Assembly: GCA_013407085.1 (NCBI GenBank) | Contig: JACCGJ010010690.1 | Location: 164,501 to 228,500, forward strand | Origin: Atriophallophorus winterbourni | Taxonomy: Eukaryota; Platyhelminthes; Trematoda; Plagiorchiida; Microphallidae | Direction of reading: 5' to 3' | Length of the DNA: 64,000 nucleotides | Shown here: piece by piece, positions 1 to 10,159 of the stretch | Layout of the letters: every line of letters begins with the position of its first letter | Position numbering within the stretch: position 1 is the first letter of the stretch | Program-made: the position numbers and the translations under genes | The notes under the pieces: model-generated | What the model saw: the letters and a program-made list of their open reading frames with translations, nothing else | Databases searched by the model: none | Told to the model about the DNA's origin: nothing

Positions 1-163
1 ATAATTTGGTTTCCACCAAGCGACCTTAAAACTTGTCGGGATATCATCACTAACCGAGTTGATGAAGTAAATGAGAATTTAGTTTCAACATTTTTTGCTT
101 TACAATTTTCCGTTTGTCGCTGTCAATTGCCGGTAGGTATTTCGGATATTGCCTTTCAAATTA

Positions 164-2838
164 ATTCGAAGTACTTCAAAGTTTTAATGGCTTAAGAAGC
201 AAATAGTTTACAGTAACTATAGATTAAAATTATCTGGAATGCATAAAAACAACAATTTTTGTCAATATGAAAAGTTAGCTCAAGAAGTGAGGAGTGAGTT
301 TGGATTTGGTCAACATATACTTGTCGAGTTATACCTTGAACGCGTTCTGGCTTGATGCACAAATGATATGTGGGGCAGAGAGTTCCATATAACACAAACT
401 CACACAGCAAAGAAGAACCTTCAACAATTTGATCTAGAGTGTGGAATAGTAAACTTGTAGCCATGGGATCTACTATCACGTATTTTTGCCGATTAAACCA
501 GTATTCGAGTGGGTGATTCACTGTATACAGAGTGTTGAACAGCAGGATCAAGTCACCCGTGGCACGACGGTACAAAATGTCAAATCGGTTCAGTGTTGCA
601 ATCCCCTCCTCGTATGTCTGTTGTATAGTCCGGTAGCCAGTTTTGTAGAGCGGAGATATATACACGTTTCAACGAAGCCATCTCATTCTGTAACCATGGT
701 TGAACAGCGTTCTTCATGGTTCACCGGATATATGTGTAAATTATCCGTGGGAGCATCTGCTTTGTGAAAATACCGACAATCATTCTGAGCAGCGACAAAT
801 GTTGCAAGACTTTTTGTATACCACAGAACACTGCTGTGAAGACTTCAATTTACTGCTAATATATACACAGGTCTTTCTCTTCTGTAACCCATGAAAGCTA
901 CTGATATCTTAAAAAGTATGTGAAATCGAATGATTTACAGACGTTTAACATTTCACATTTTTGAATGTTGAATGGCAGGCAGTTTCGCAAGGACTACGTA
1001 TTAAGTGCATTGAGAACTTTTTGCAGAAGTTGGCGATCTTTTATGTTGCGCATGCTAGTCCAAAATTTGATGTCATTCGCAAATAAAATGACTTTTCTCT
1101 GTAGGATTTCGGGTATATCAGAAATATTATTGGCCCCGGGAATAAGCCTTGAAGTACTCCACTTGTAACTTCTACTGGTCTGGATAGTGCCCTATCAGCT
1201 CTAACCCTGATTACTCTACCCGTCAAGTAATACGGTATCCAGCCAATAAGCTGCCACCCACTACGAGCTGCTCCATGTTCTGTAGCAGTATGTGGTGATT
1301 CACATGGTAGAAGGCTTTAGACATATCCATTATCTACGGCTCGAGTCCAGTTATCAAGTGTTACGAGAATATTAGTGAGGGAGAATTTTCTTATCTTAAA
1401 TCTGTGCTGTGCGATGAAAAGAAGCTTATTTTGTTCCAAATGTTTGATAAGTTCATCAGCTAAAAATCGTTCGAGCAGTTTAGAGACCGCCTGCATCAAT
1501 GTCACTGGTCTGTGTGATTATTCCACTTTTCAAACAGTAGGAACCATGCTACAACTCAGAGACAGGTTTAAATACCAGAGAATGATGAGAATAGAACATG
1601 AAGTTATTGTTTTAGATGGAACTGTGTTATTTGATCAGCACCTGGCGATATTTTGTATTTAACCCGAGTAGCCTCACCGGGACACTAACGGTGTTCACAG
1701 CAATGTCCTGTATTGTGTTAATCTGTGATCTGAATGGAAGCATACCTTAACGTTTCGTTTGGTTAGAACATACTATAGTGCGATTGAGCGAATTCGTTAG
1801 TGGCTTCGAGAGTGGTGAGGTAGTTTTATTCGTAGTAAGAAAATCGGGAACGCCTGGCTTTACCCTGGCCTTACTGTTCACGAACTGGAACAAAAGGAGG
1901 AGAGGAAGAACTGGAGGAAAGGTTTCGTTCAATTGTTTCCATCAGATTCATTTGATACTCTTCTATATTTTCCTGGCCCAGTTTAGTAATTTGTTCCTCA
2001 GCAAACGGTTGAATTCCCAGTATTCAGTTGTTGCCTGCAATATATAGTTTCTCCACGCAAAGTTTCTCGCATTTATCCATTTCCGTGTTCGACTCCTAAT
2101 CACGAATTTGAATCCCGTTATCAGTTTTTTGAAACATATCTAGACTGCAGTTTCCCCCCAGAGTTCCTCCAATTTCGATGACCAATGTTCGACATCAGTG
2201 TTAATCCGTGCCCTATCAGCAATTTCCTGAAACGAAATTGATAAAGCAACCGTATCAAATTGCCTTATCATATTCTGAGCGTCACTACCTCTTTTCGCGT
2301 CAGATATATAGTCGAAAACAATGACTACATGATCACTCTTTTTAAGTGGTGCTTCATAGTGAACATAATCGGTGACGTATTTCCCGATTGTCAGAATAAG
2401 ATCGAGTATGGCCGGAATGTTTGTGCCTCTGAAGCGAGTACTGCTTAAGGTGTGTTTAAATTGAGGAATTTCGTTGAGCGTTTCGTAGAATAAATGATCA
2501 AGAGAATTCACCGGAAGAATCTCGTTTTTTATTAAATTCGGGAGAAAATATTCACCAATGATCAAGAGGTTGTTGCGATATATGGAAACAACCAGCTGAG
2601 TTTTCTCCAGGAAACTTGCATTGTATGCTTCGTCTGCTGATGGTGTTCGGTAAATAACACAAATAACACAATTTCCACCTGTTGCTAATTCAACTAAACA
2701 CCACAGTGTGTCTTCAGTATCAAATCGTTTTCTGTTATTAATCTGAACATGATGTGTTGATAATAGTAAATAACAACAACAGAGTAGTGAATATTTTGCA
2801 TGAAGCTCGATTAATTCGGGTAATTTTTTCTCAAGCAT
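164..2838 (-). mobile_element. Degenerate CR1-like non-LTR retrotransposon (subfamily CR1-c)
   Basis: This is a decayed minus-strand copy whose pieces lie in CR1 order. The endonuclease C-half is at 2838-2140 (an IYRTPS block and a DLILT block). The linker is at 1932-1747 (ARVKPGV). RT blocks are at 1505-1317 and 1226-1041 (TGRVIRVRAD, then a mutated form of the [11 protein letters not shown] block). The C-terminal thumb region is at 665-192, with the conserved Y(R/K)TG and EERIATLNRFD blocks. It is broken by many stops and frameshifts and no FADD motif survives. The 3' end near 164 matches the ends of the copies at 32758 and 39540, so these are one subfamily. It is non-functional. Family assignment rests on similarity to the more intact copies in this window. 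Confidence 0.75.
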
Positions 2839-3496
2839 TGTGCCTTTGGGTACAACACTTCATGTTTGATCTGGATAAAAGTGTTGGATGACAGGTAATT
2901 GATCAGATAAGTTGAGTACGTGACAAAGATGGCGGGGCTCGTGTTTATGTGTATAACACATCACCGACTCCGATAGAGTCAGCCGACTTCGGTGCTTTGG
3001 ATCATGATTTCCGGCATCGCTATTCTCAGTAATACATGGTTCGGAACTTCTACGATAGCGTCGGTTTTCAAGCAGTCACTGATAATTTTGATCTCTCATG
3101 GAAGTTTGTATCGATACTGGTTCCAATCGTAAAGCATGGTGTCCGCCATAGGGGTGGTCAATCGTGGTCGAGGACCATAAGCTTCGTAATTCGGTGACTT
3201 CGTGATTCTGAAAGTATTGATAACCGCTGCATTTCTGGTTTAGATGGCATTACTAATAAATCTCCACAGGTTTATATCGTGATGTGATTTGCACTTTGTA
3301 TCTGAACCGTTGGCAACTTCCACAAGGTATAGTCAGTCCAACGCGCACGTTCACCAACTGGTAATTACTATATTCAGCGTAACCTACAGATTTTCTGCGT
3401 TTCAAAAATATTGTTTTTTTTACTCCGTCGCTCCGTATCGACCATCACAAGCGCATGATTGTTTCATGCTCACTCAGCATTTCAAATGACTAAACA
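2839..3496. other. Unassigned sequence between two CR1 copies
   Basis: No open frame resembles a known family and no splice-bounded exon was recognised. The stretch is slightly less AT-rich than its surroundings around 2920-3200 and may hold an older repeat. Confidence 0.4.
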
Positions 3497-4965
3497 AGGT
3501 AATTCAAGGTTTAAAGGTTTTAATCGTCTAAAAAGCAACAAACTTAAAAATAACCATAGGATGGTAAAAATAAAAAAATGTAAGAATAGAAAACAAGATA
3601 AGCAATCAAATTATAAGTAGTGGGGAACATATAATTCAATAAAAATTAGACTAATTTCGTTTTAAATTCACGCAAGCTAGTGGAATGCTAGTGGAACTGT
3701 TCCAAGTAAAACAGACACGGACATAATAAAAATACCTTTAACAATTCAAGTGGAAATGGGGTAGCACCGGTACATATTTATGGGTCCGATAATTTCTCGT
3801 ATCCATTCGCGTGAATAAATCTTGTGAATAATGGTTTGAGTTATGGAATATTTTGTAAAGTCGGATAAGGTCTCTTGTGATTAGTCGATAGGGAAAGTCG
3901 AACAGATTCAGGTGAGCTATCCTCTCTTCATAGGGCTTGTTTCGGATGCTGAGAACAAGTTTTGTTGAGCGGTGATAGATTCGCTGCATAAGTTCTACAT
4001 CATCGTTGGGCTACGAAGACCATGACTGCACAGCGTATTCCATGACTGGTCTCATGATCCTCGGGAATATTTTGGGTACAATTTCCCAAATTCCCGTTTG
4101 AGTAGATTAAGGAAATGTGTTGCCTTTGTAAAGGCAGTGTTAGCTTGAAGTTAGGTTTTTAAACGGTAGCAGACACCCAAATCTTTTTCTGCACTGCAAT
4201 TTTCAACGAGATGCTATGTAAACTCTACACATTCCCCACATTGATGAACTTTCATTTGTTGAAGTTAAATGACAGTTAGTTCTACAACGACTAATTGTGA
4301 AGCGTACCAACATATTTTTTCAATAGCAGACAGTCTTCTGGGCTAAGAATGCAACTCCATATCTTTATGTTGTCGACAAACAATGGAATTGTGCATTGAA
4401 CAAGTTCCGGTAGTTCATTGGCATCAACCAGAAAGACGATCAAACCAAGGACTGAACCTCAGGAAATCCCGTTAGTTGCTGTGCTTGGTTTGATAATGCA
4501 AGTTCAACACGCACTTGGGTAGTGCGATTTGTTATGTAGTTATTTAGCCAATTTAATCAAGCATTTCCAGCTTCTGCAACTGATTATTTTCAATCGATCG
4601 ACAAAAATGAGGCGCACAAGTAGTTTGGAAATCATAGGTAACAGAGTAACGGGTCTGCGATTAGAAACATCGGAGCGATTTCCATCTTTAAAAATAGAAT
4701 GATTATTCAACGTTTCCGATTCGTAGAAATCACACAATTCGCCAGTGTTTGATTGAACATATATTTGAGTGATTTGTATAGCAAATTCACACAGTGCTGC
4801 AATATGAGCGGATATATTCAGTCTGTTAGGCCGACTCCTCCAGAGTCAAAATTTGAAGGATTTTTGCTCGCACGTATGCCTAATAGTTTTGATGTTGTAG
4901 TGTTGCAATACAGTGATCTACAGTATCCGCTGCATTTCTTCTGAGACGTCAACTACCGACTGACT
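3497..4965 (-). mobile_element. Degenerate CR1-like retrotransposon, RT part only
   Basis: Minus-strand remnants of the reverse transcriptase half of a CR1-like ORF2. The block at 4737-4540 has the pre-palm motif NRRPVTLLP, corresponding to NYRPVTLLP in intact copies. The fingers/palm region lies further 3' with a mutated catalytic box (FVDN in place of FADD). The C-terminal block at 3989-3738 reads QRIYHRSTKLV followed by PYEERIAHLNLFD. The 3' end near 3497 carries the short AATTCAAGG-type repeat seen at other CR1 ends here. Stops and frameshifts occur throughout, so the copy is dead. The 5' limit is unclear and could reach about 5300. Confidence 0.65.
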
Positions 4966-6065
4966 TGAGGTTCTATTTGACGTTGTGTTGAATCCATTTG
5001 TCAAATATTAATTTCGATGGTCTTAGTCTGATTCTCGTGGCGTTAGTCTGCGGCCATTTTCCCAACGAGTTTTGACGGTGTCCAACATGTCTTTAAGAAA
5101 GAACGTTATTTCAGGAGCTTCGGACCAATGCCCTTATAATTCGTAGATTTTGGTTGCAGAATTTGTCCGCCACAGATACATCATGCAAGCTAAGTATATC
5201 AGCGAGGATTCTCCATTGTCGCTATTCATGTTTGCGCTGCACTGCTTTATTATTTGATTCATCAGCTTCAGGAACTCACAAAAATATTAAACGTCGATCA
5301 TACATCTACTTAGTTTAATTTTGTTGCTGAGCGTTTTGGTTACTTTTCCACCATGGCACATCAGCGAATGCCCATGCAGAGGTTTGTGAACCCTCCTTAC
5401 GTAGGAGAAAAGCGGATAGAACGATTTTTCCAAAATCTCTCGCCTAGCTGGTCAAGATTTGATGAAGCATGTTCACGGTTCAACTGGCTCCATGTCTATG
5501 CTGCTGCCCAACTTTCTCCATTCTTCTTTATTGTGCTTTAACTTGTCGCCTAGTAAGTTGGCAGTTGTTTTCCTTACCTGGCTGCAATTTACGCTTAGTC
5601 CATGGGATGACTTAACTATGTGCCTGTGGCTCTCGCTGGTAGCGGGACATTTCAACTGCATCAAATCAAATAGCTATCGTGTCAAATAAAGGTGTATTTT
5701 GCACCGTGACATTTGTATTTGAATCTGAGTGTTTTTGCCGAACCTTCAGATGAGCAAGTAGCTTGGGTTTCGTAACTCTTTTCAAACCAGGGAGGTTATG
5801 GGTAGACAGGCCCTTTACAGTCGCAATTTTAAATGTGGCGTCTTGATGAGGAGAACGCAAACTGAGAATACTGAGCGGTGTTCAGAGTCTCATTCGATAC
5901 CATCAACGTTTGTATGTTGAGCTCTAAGATCACCATCCGATCATCCAGGTTGCTTAGCTGGGCGACTGTTAGAGCAATTAAAAGTTATTTTGGTTTAGTT
6001 CGACAACTTTTACACAGGGAACATACACCAAGCATGTTTCCATCGTTCACCTCAATCAAAAAGTA
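4966..6065. other. Unassigned repeat-like sequence
   Basis: Short minus-strand open frames at 5473-5664 and 5666-5860 are lysine- and serine-rich and look like pieces of a broken element, but they match nothing in the better-preserved copies here. No gene is called. The right edge at about 6066 coincides with the point where recognisable RTE reverse transcriptase sequence begins. Confidence 0.3.
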
Positions 6066-6479
6066 GGTCATGTCGATGGTTGTTCTCCACATCCGAAAGC
6101 CACATGGAGAATCGGAGTCAACTCTATCACTTAAAACTTGTGCCGGATCTGTAAAACTTCAGCAAACAGTTTCCCTACAAAATGTAGAAGATAAATACCT
6201 CTGTACGTTTTGCAGTCGCCTCGATCAATTTTATTCTTAAATAGCATGGTGATCTTGGGGTCTAGCATCTCTTGTTGGAGACACGTCTCTTGCTGGCACG
6301 GAATAAGCAATCTATGAACTGTCTGTATTATGCTGTTCTACAGTATTTGACGAGCTCAGGTGGAATTTCATTGTCACCACGGACCTTCCCACTCGCTAAG
6401 CGGTCGATTGTTCTGTTCAGATCATCAACAGTAAGGGGGGTATCTAATTGTTCATGAGTTGGTAAACGCTCAAAATATT

Positions 6480-6484
6480 CAAGT
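6480..6484. repeat. Target site duplication, left copy (CAAGT)
   Basis: CAAGT directly precedes the left LTR. The identical five bases follow the right LTR at 8013-8017, the expected footprint of integrase-mediated insertion. Confidence 0.75.
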
Positions 6485-6708
6485 TGTTAGGAGGGCACCC
6501 TCTGTTGTACACACAGTAAGCGAACTATCGATTAATCGACCAATCGAGATAGATGGTGAGTTCGAATTATGAGTTTTACTCACTGTGATATTCAAACATT
6601 CGCTCACTTGTGATACTATTTGCATTCGGTGAATAAACGAGTTCAGCAACGGTTGTGTTCTCTCTGACCACACGGCTGGGCCAACAATAGCAAACCACAT
6701 ATACAACA
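6485..6708 (+). repeat. 5' LTR of gypsy-like element
   Basis: A 224-bp terminal repeat that starts TGTTAG and ends ACA. It is about 90% identical by eye to the repeat at 7791-8012. A probable primer binding site (TTGGCGACGG) follows two bases downstream. The GAATAAACGA-like stretch in the second half could be the polyadenylation signal. Confidence 0.85.
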
Positions 6709-6745
6709 ACTTGGCGACGGGAAGAAAAGAACCCAGCAATTCGAA

Positions 6746-7781
6746 ATGGCAATCACAGCAGGAAAAGTAAAATCAATTCGAAGAATCTCAAGCCCGTTTG
6801 ATACAGACACTTTTGAAAAATCTGAGTGTCATTATGAAGACAAGAAGACTGACGTACAAAACTCAGTGGTGGATGCAATCATCAACAGCATCCCCGAATT
6901 CAATTACGACCCAGAAAGCGGTCTCACCTTCGAATCTTGGTTCAAGTGATTCAAAGATATTTTTCAATCCGAACTCAACAACGCAGATGATGGTCAAAAA
7001 ACGAGACTGCTGCTGAGAAAACTGGCACGCTGGAACATGAGAAGTTTACCAACTTCATTTTGCCAAAATCCCCAAGTGCATTCACTTTTGATAAGATTGC
7101 ACATCTAGAAGAAATTTTTGGCCAACAGTCTTCTTTATTTAACGGACGATATAATTGTATGAAATTGGTCAAGGAGGATTGCGATAATTTTGTGACTTAT
7201 GCAGGAAAATTCAATAGAGCTTGTGAACAGTTCAAGTTCAAAGATATGTCTGAAGAACAATTTCGATCACTGATATGTATATGTGGTTTGCAATCACAGA
7301 AGTATCAAGAGATTCGCACAAGACTACTGTCGCGACTCGATCAAGATCCAAACATCAACATGATGTCAGTCACAACCGAATGCCAGAGATGGTTAAATTT
7401 GAAGCGCGACACTGCGCTATCGAACAAAACCCCTGCCAGAATGAGCCGGTGGTGTTAGCCGTCAAGCACCAAAGTAGCCGGAAGAATGATCATTCTGTCG
7501 ATCAAGACACCAAGCTCCCATCCCAGTGTTGCCAATGTGACGAATGGCATTTTGCGCGTTATTGCCCATTCAAGAAGCACCGATGCCAGAAGTGCAACGG
7601 AAAGGGGCATAACGAAAACTACTGCAGCAGAAACTATTTTATTATGATCCCTATCCTGTCTTCGCCACCTTCAAGACCCCCGAAAATAAAAATTCTGAAG
7701 AAGAGCCGCCTCAAATTAATTTCGCGGAATGCAAACCAAGAAGGTGGGCTGATCGAAGACGTGTTCCAGTTCCAAGCTTAA
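6746..7781 (+). pseudogene. Gag of gypsy-like LTR retrotransposon (broken)
   Basis: Capsid-like gag reading starting at ATG 6746. Frame 1 runs to a stop at 6947-6949 inside FESWFK/FKDIF, and the protein continues directly after it. A frameshift near 7030 moves the reading to the frame of 7060-7458 (FTNFILPKSPSAF, then FDKIAHLEEIFG). A second near 7430 moves it to the frame ending at 7781. Two CCHC zinc knuckles lie near the end (CCQCDEWHFARYC with its partner residues, and CQKCNGKGHNENYC). The gag-plus-double-knuckle layout resembles Boudicca-type Ty3/gypsy elements of schistosomes. No protease, RT, RNase H or integrase follows: the right LTR begins 10 bp after the stop. Confidence 0.8.
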
Positions 7782-7790
7782 ACAGGAAGG

Positions 7791-8012
7791 TGTTAGGAAG
7801 GCACCCTCTGCTGTACAGACAGTGAACGAACTATCGATTAATCGACCAATCGAGATAGATGGTAAATTCGAATTATGATTTATACTCACTGTGATATTCA
7901 CACATTCGCTCACTTGTGATACTCTTTGCATTCGGTAAATAAACGAGTTCAGCAACGGTTGTTCTCTCTGACCACACGGCTAGGCCAACAATAGGAAACC
8001 ACAGACATAACA
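7791..8012 (+). repeat. 3' LTR of gypsy-like element
   Basis: A 222-bp repeat starting TGTTAG and ending ACA, matching the left LTR. It differs by scattered substitutions and small indels, so the insertion is not recent. CAAGT follows at 8013-8017. Confidence 0.85.
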
Positions 8013-8535
8013 CAAGTGCATGCGGTAAAACCGTGATCTTCCAAGAGAAGAGACAAGAGAAGTGCTCGACCTATCTTTCCATCTACTTAGCTTCGTCGAC
8101 AATCTGGTTACAAGTAAATGAGTTAACGGGAAATGTTTTAAGTAATTTTGGACCGATGGCTCATCTGATCCCATCATACATACCGTGAAAATTACCAGTA
8201 TTCAGAGCTTCGTGGGTACCTGAGCTAATAACAGCATAATAGTCATTTGCACACCGATAACAAGTCTGCTGGACCTTATTTCTACCTGTTCTGAGAAGCC
8301 GTAAATTTTCATCTGTTGGCATAATTTTGAACTTCAAGACCTCTGACCGCTTCTCCTCCAAAACAGCAGTCATCTCAGAAGCTTTTGCTTCGAACCAGTC
8401 GCTAGTTTGAGCTTTCTTCAAATCATATGTACAAAAAGCAACTCCACGTACACAGCTTTTGAGCATGACTGAATCTGGAGGTTCATATATACAAATGAAT
8501 AAAGCCGTTAGACGACCAACATGGTGAACCCTCAT

Positions 8536-9169
8536 ATTTCTGGATCATAGAGCAGCAAACGCTCAGGACATTTGAGTTTCAATTTTACTTCACCTGTACA
8601 AAAATGCGATCGCTGGACCTATAAGGATTTTCACAACTGTATAATTTTCATTATTGATTTCGGCTACAACCGAAAAAGTAGATTATATGAAAGTTTTAAA
8701 ATTATATTTGTATTCAAAATGACAGCACTACTGTCGACCGTCACAGACAAATGTATAATTTGGCAATTCATACCCTCATAAGCTATACGTATTATGTTGA
8801 TAAATTTAACAGCAACCTCATACAAGCTCATCACTTACCAGATTGATTGAAGATCTAAGCCCTCAAAGGCATTATCATAGTCAATAACTTTGACGGGTTG
8901 GTTTCTAGTTTGCAGACTGATCTACACTGTAGCCCAGCGCAATAGCTCAATTTGCGAAGACTGACCTGCTTTATCGTGATAGGCCAATCAAACTAATCTC
9001 AGAGTATATTTAGTTAACACCTTTGTGATAATGTCAAAACATAACAAACACCTTCAACCGAACTATTAATAGTTGACGCACATTCACCCATGATAGAGAC
9101 ATTTCCCACCAATCGAAAACAATTTCTGCCCTTTGGATATTTACTTGATTCTTGAACTGCTCAGTAAGC
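8536..9169. other. Unassigned AT-rich sequence
   Basis: No coding or repeat identity recognised. It probably belongs to the intron upstream of the first visible receptor exon. Confidence 0.4.
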
Positions 9170-9284
9170 AATCTAATCCCATTTTTGCTTGTTATATTAT
9201 TCGTTGTTCTCATATTATTCTGTGGTTTTTTGTAAAGCTATATGCTTTTCAGACCATTAAAATTGAATTGAATTGAATTGAATT
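9170..9284 (+). repeat. 3' end of a CR1-like element with (AATTG)n tail
   Basis: The stretch ends in GTAAAGCTATATGC, a pyrimidine run, GACCATTAAAATTG, and then about four AATTG units. This is the same layout as the CR1 ends in this window (a TGCTTTTT-ACCATAAAT box followed by a short tandem repeat). The tail corresponds, on the opposite strand, to the one at 53519. Only the 3' noncoding end is recognisable. Confidence 0.5.
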
Positions 9285-9758
9285 TCATTTTTCTCGTTAG
9301 ATTCTAATCATGAGGTATCGTGTTTCGCCATGTCCCGTGGTTTTCGCTACATTTATGACCTGCGTTCTAACCGTATGTCGTGTTTAACCATGATAGCAAA
9401 CTTCCACTGTTTCTCACTACACTCTAATCGTACGTGTCATGCTCCAACACTTTACCGAACTCCCATAGTTTTCGATTTATGCATTGTGTATATTCTGCAT
9501 GCTGACGAATCACTCGTTTTGGGGGCTTAATTTGTACTTTTCATTCAGAGACACGTTGGGGATTGGAAACTGGGGTTCAGCGCAAACGTTCGATTCCGAA
9601 TTATTCTGTTATCCTCGCTTTTGGGTTAAAACAACGCATCGATTGGAAAAAGGCACCGACTGTCGTCTCTAATAAATCATCAACTCACCATAACAATTAA
9701 CGATGGGGATGGGATACATATAGTTTAAAATATTTAATTTATTTTGTTACAAATTTAG

Positions 9759-9924
9759 ATCCTCCAAGAGCACCTGAGAACGCAACCGCCGAGGTTATCA
9801 CGGATGAGATGGCGTTAATTACATGGAATTCAGCCGATGAAGATATTAGTAACGTTCATTATCGATTGGAATGTGCTGATTGCAAAGACACGAATATTCG
9901 GATCGAAATAATTAATAGAACGGG
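9759..9924 (+). CDS. Eph-like receptor exon A: first half of a fibronectin III domain
   Basis: This 166-nt exon has an acceptor after ...AAATTTAG and a donor GG/GTGAGT. It opens with two bases of a split codon and ends with two bases (phase 2). The product begins PPRAPENATAEV and contains ALITWNSADEDISN followed by YRLECADC. That is the pattern of the first Eph FN3 repeat: PP-AP start, a W in strand B, and a Y-x-x-x-C-x-x-C strand. An N-glycosylation sequon NRT lies at the end. It encodes extracellular beta strands A to about D. The next exon completes the split glycine codon in frame. The N-terminal ligand-binding and cysteine-rich exons must lie left of the window. Confidence 0.8.
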
Positions 9925-10159
9925 GTGAGTACAAATTAATAATATTTATTCTTCATGATGTTATCGTTGCAACTTAATATGAACTTGCTGTTGGCATCGG
10001 AAAATGATTCGCCACTTCTGGGAATATTCTGCTAAACATAGTACTAAATTCGTGGTCAATTGCAATGACGATTTTGATCGTATTCTTGGCATTGATTAAA
10101 AGTTGCTTGAAAATCATGGTCATTATGATTATTGATGGTGAAATCAATAAGTTAGAAGT

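Larger units (their letters stand above)
6485..8012 (+). mobile_element. Gag-only, non-autonomous gypsy-like LTR retrotransposon
   Basis: A complete small LTR element of 1,528 bp. It has a 224-bp LTR, primer site, gag, a short purine-rich stretch (7780-7790), and a 222-bp LTR, and is flanked by CAAGT on both sides. The internal region is only about 1.08 kb and codes for gag alone, the structure called TR-GAG in plants. It sits inside an RTE-like copy of opposite orientation. It must have relied on pol supplied in trans, or is a deletion product of a full element. The paired LTRs and duplication show it inserted as a unit. Confidence 0.85.
6066..8535 (-). mobile_element. RTE-like non-LTR retrotransposon fragment, split by an LTR element
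   Basis: Minus-strand RTE (SR2/BovB-type) pieces lie on both sides of the LTR element at 6485-8012. The right piece (8535-8013) encodes the endonuclease-RT linker, including DWFEAKASEMTAVLEEK and a NFHGMYDGIR block typical of the clade. The left piece (6484-6066) encodes the start of the RT, with DDLNR and NEIPPEL blocks, then KNK and the VGKLFAEVL block. Before the LTR insertion these were contiguous. The RTE copies at 14760 and 55330 carry the same protein segments. The frame is broken by stops. The palm and C-terminus are missing, so this copy was 3'-truncated or rearranged at about 6066. Confidence 0.75.

Noticed and set aside
9256..9284. (AATTG)n as an ordinary microsatellite
   Set aside because: It follows a CTTTT-GACCATTAAA box typical of CR1 ends here and has a counterpart at 53519, so it is an element tail.
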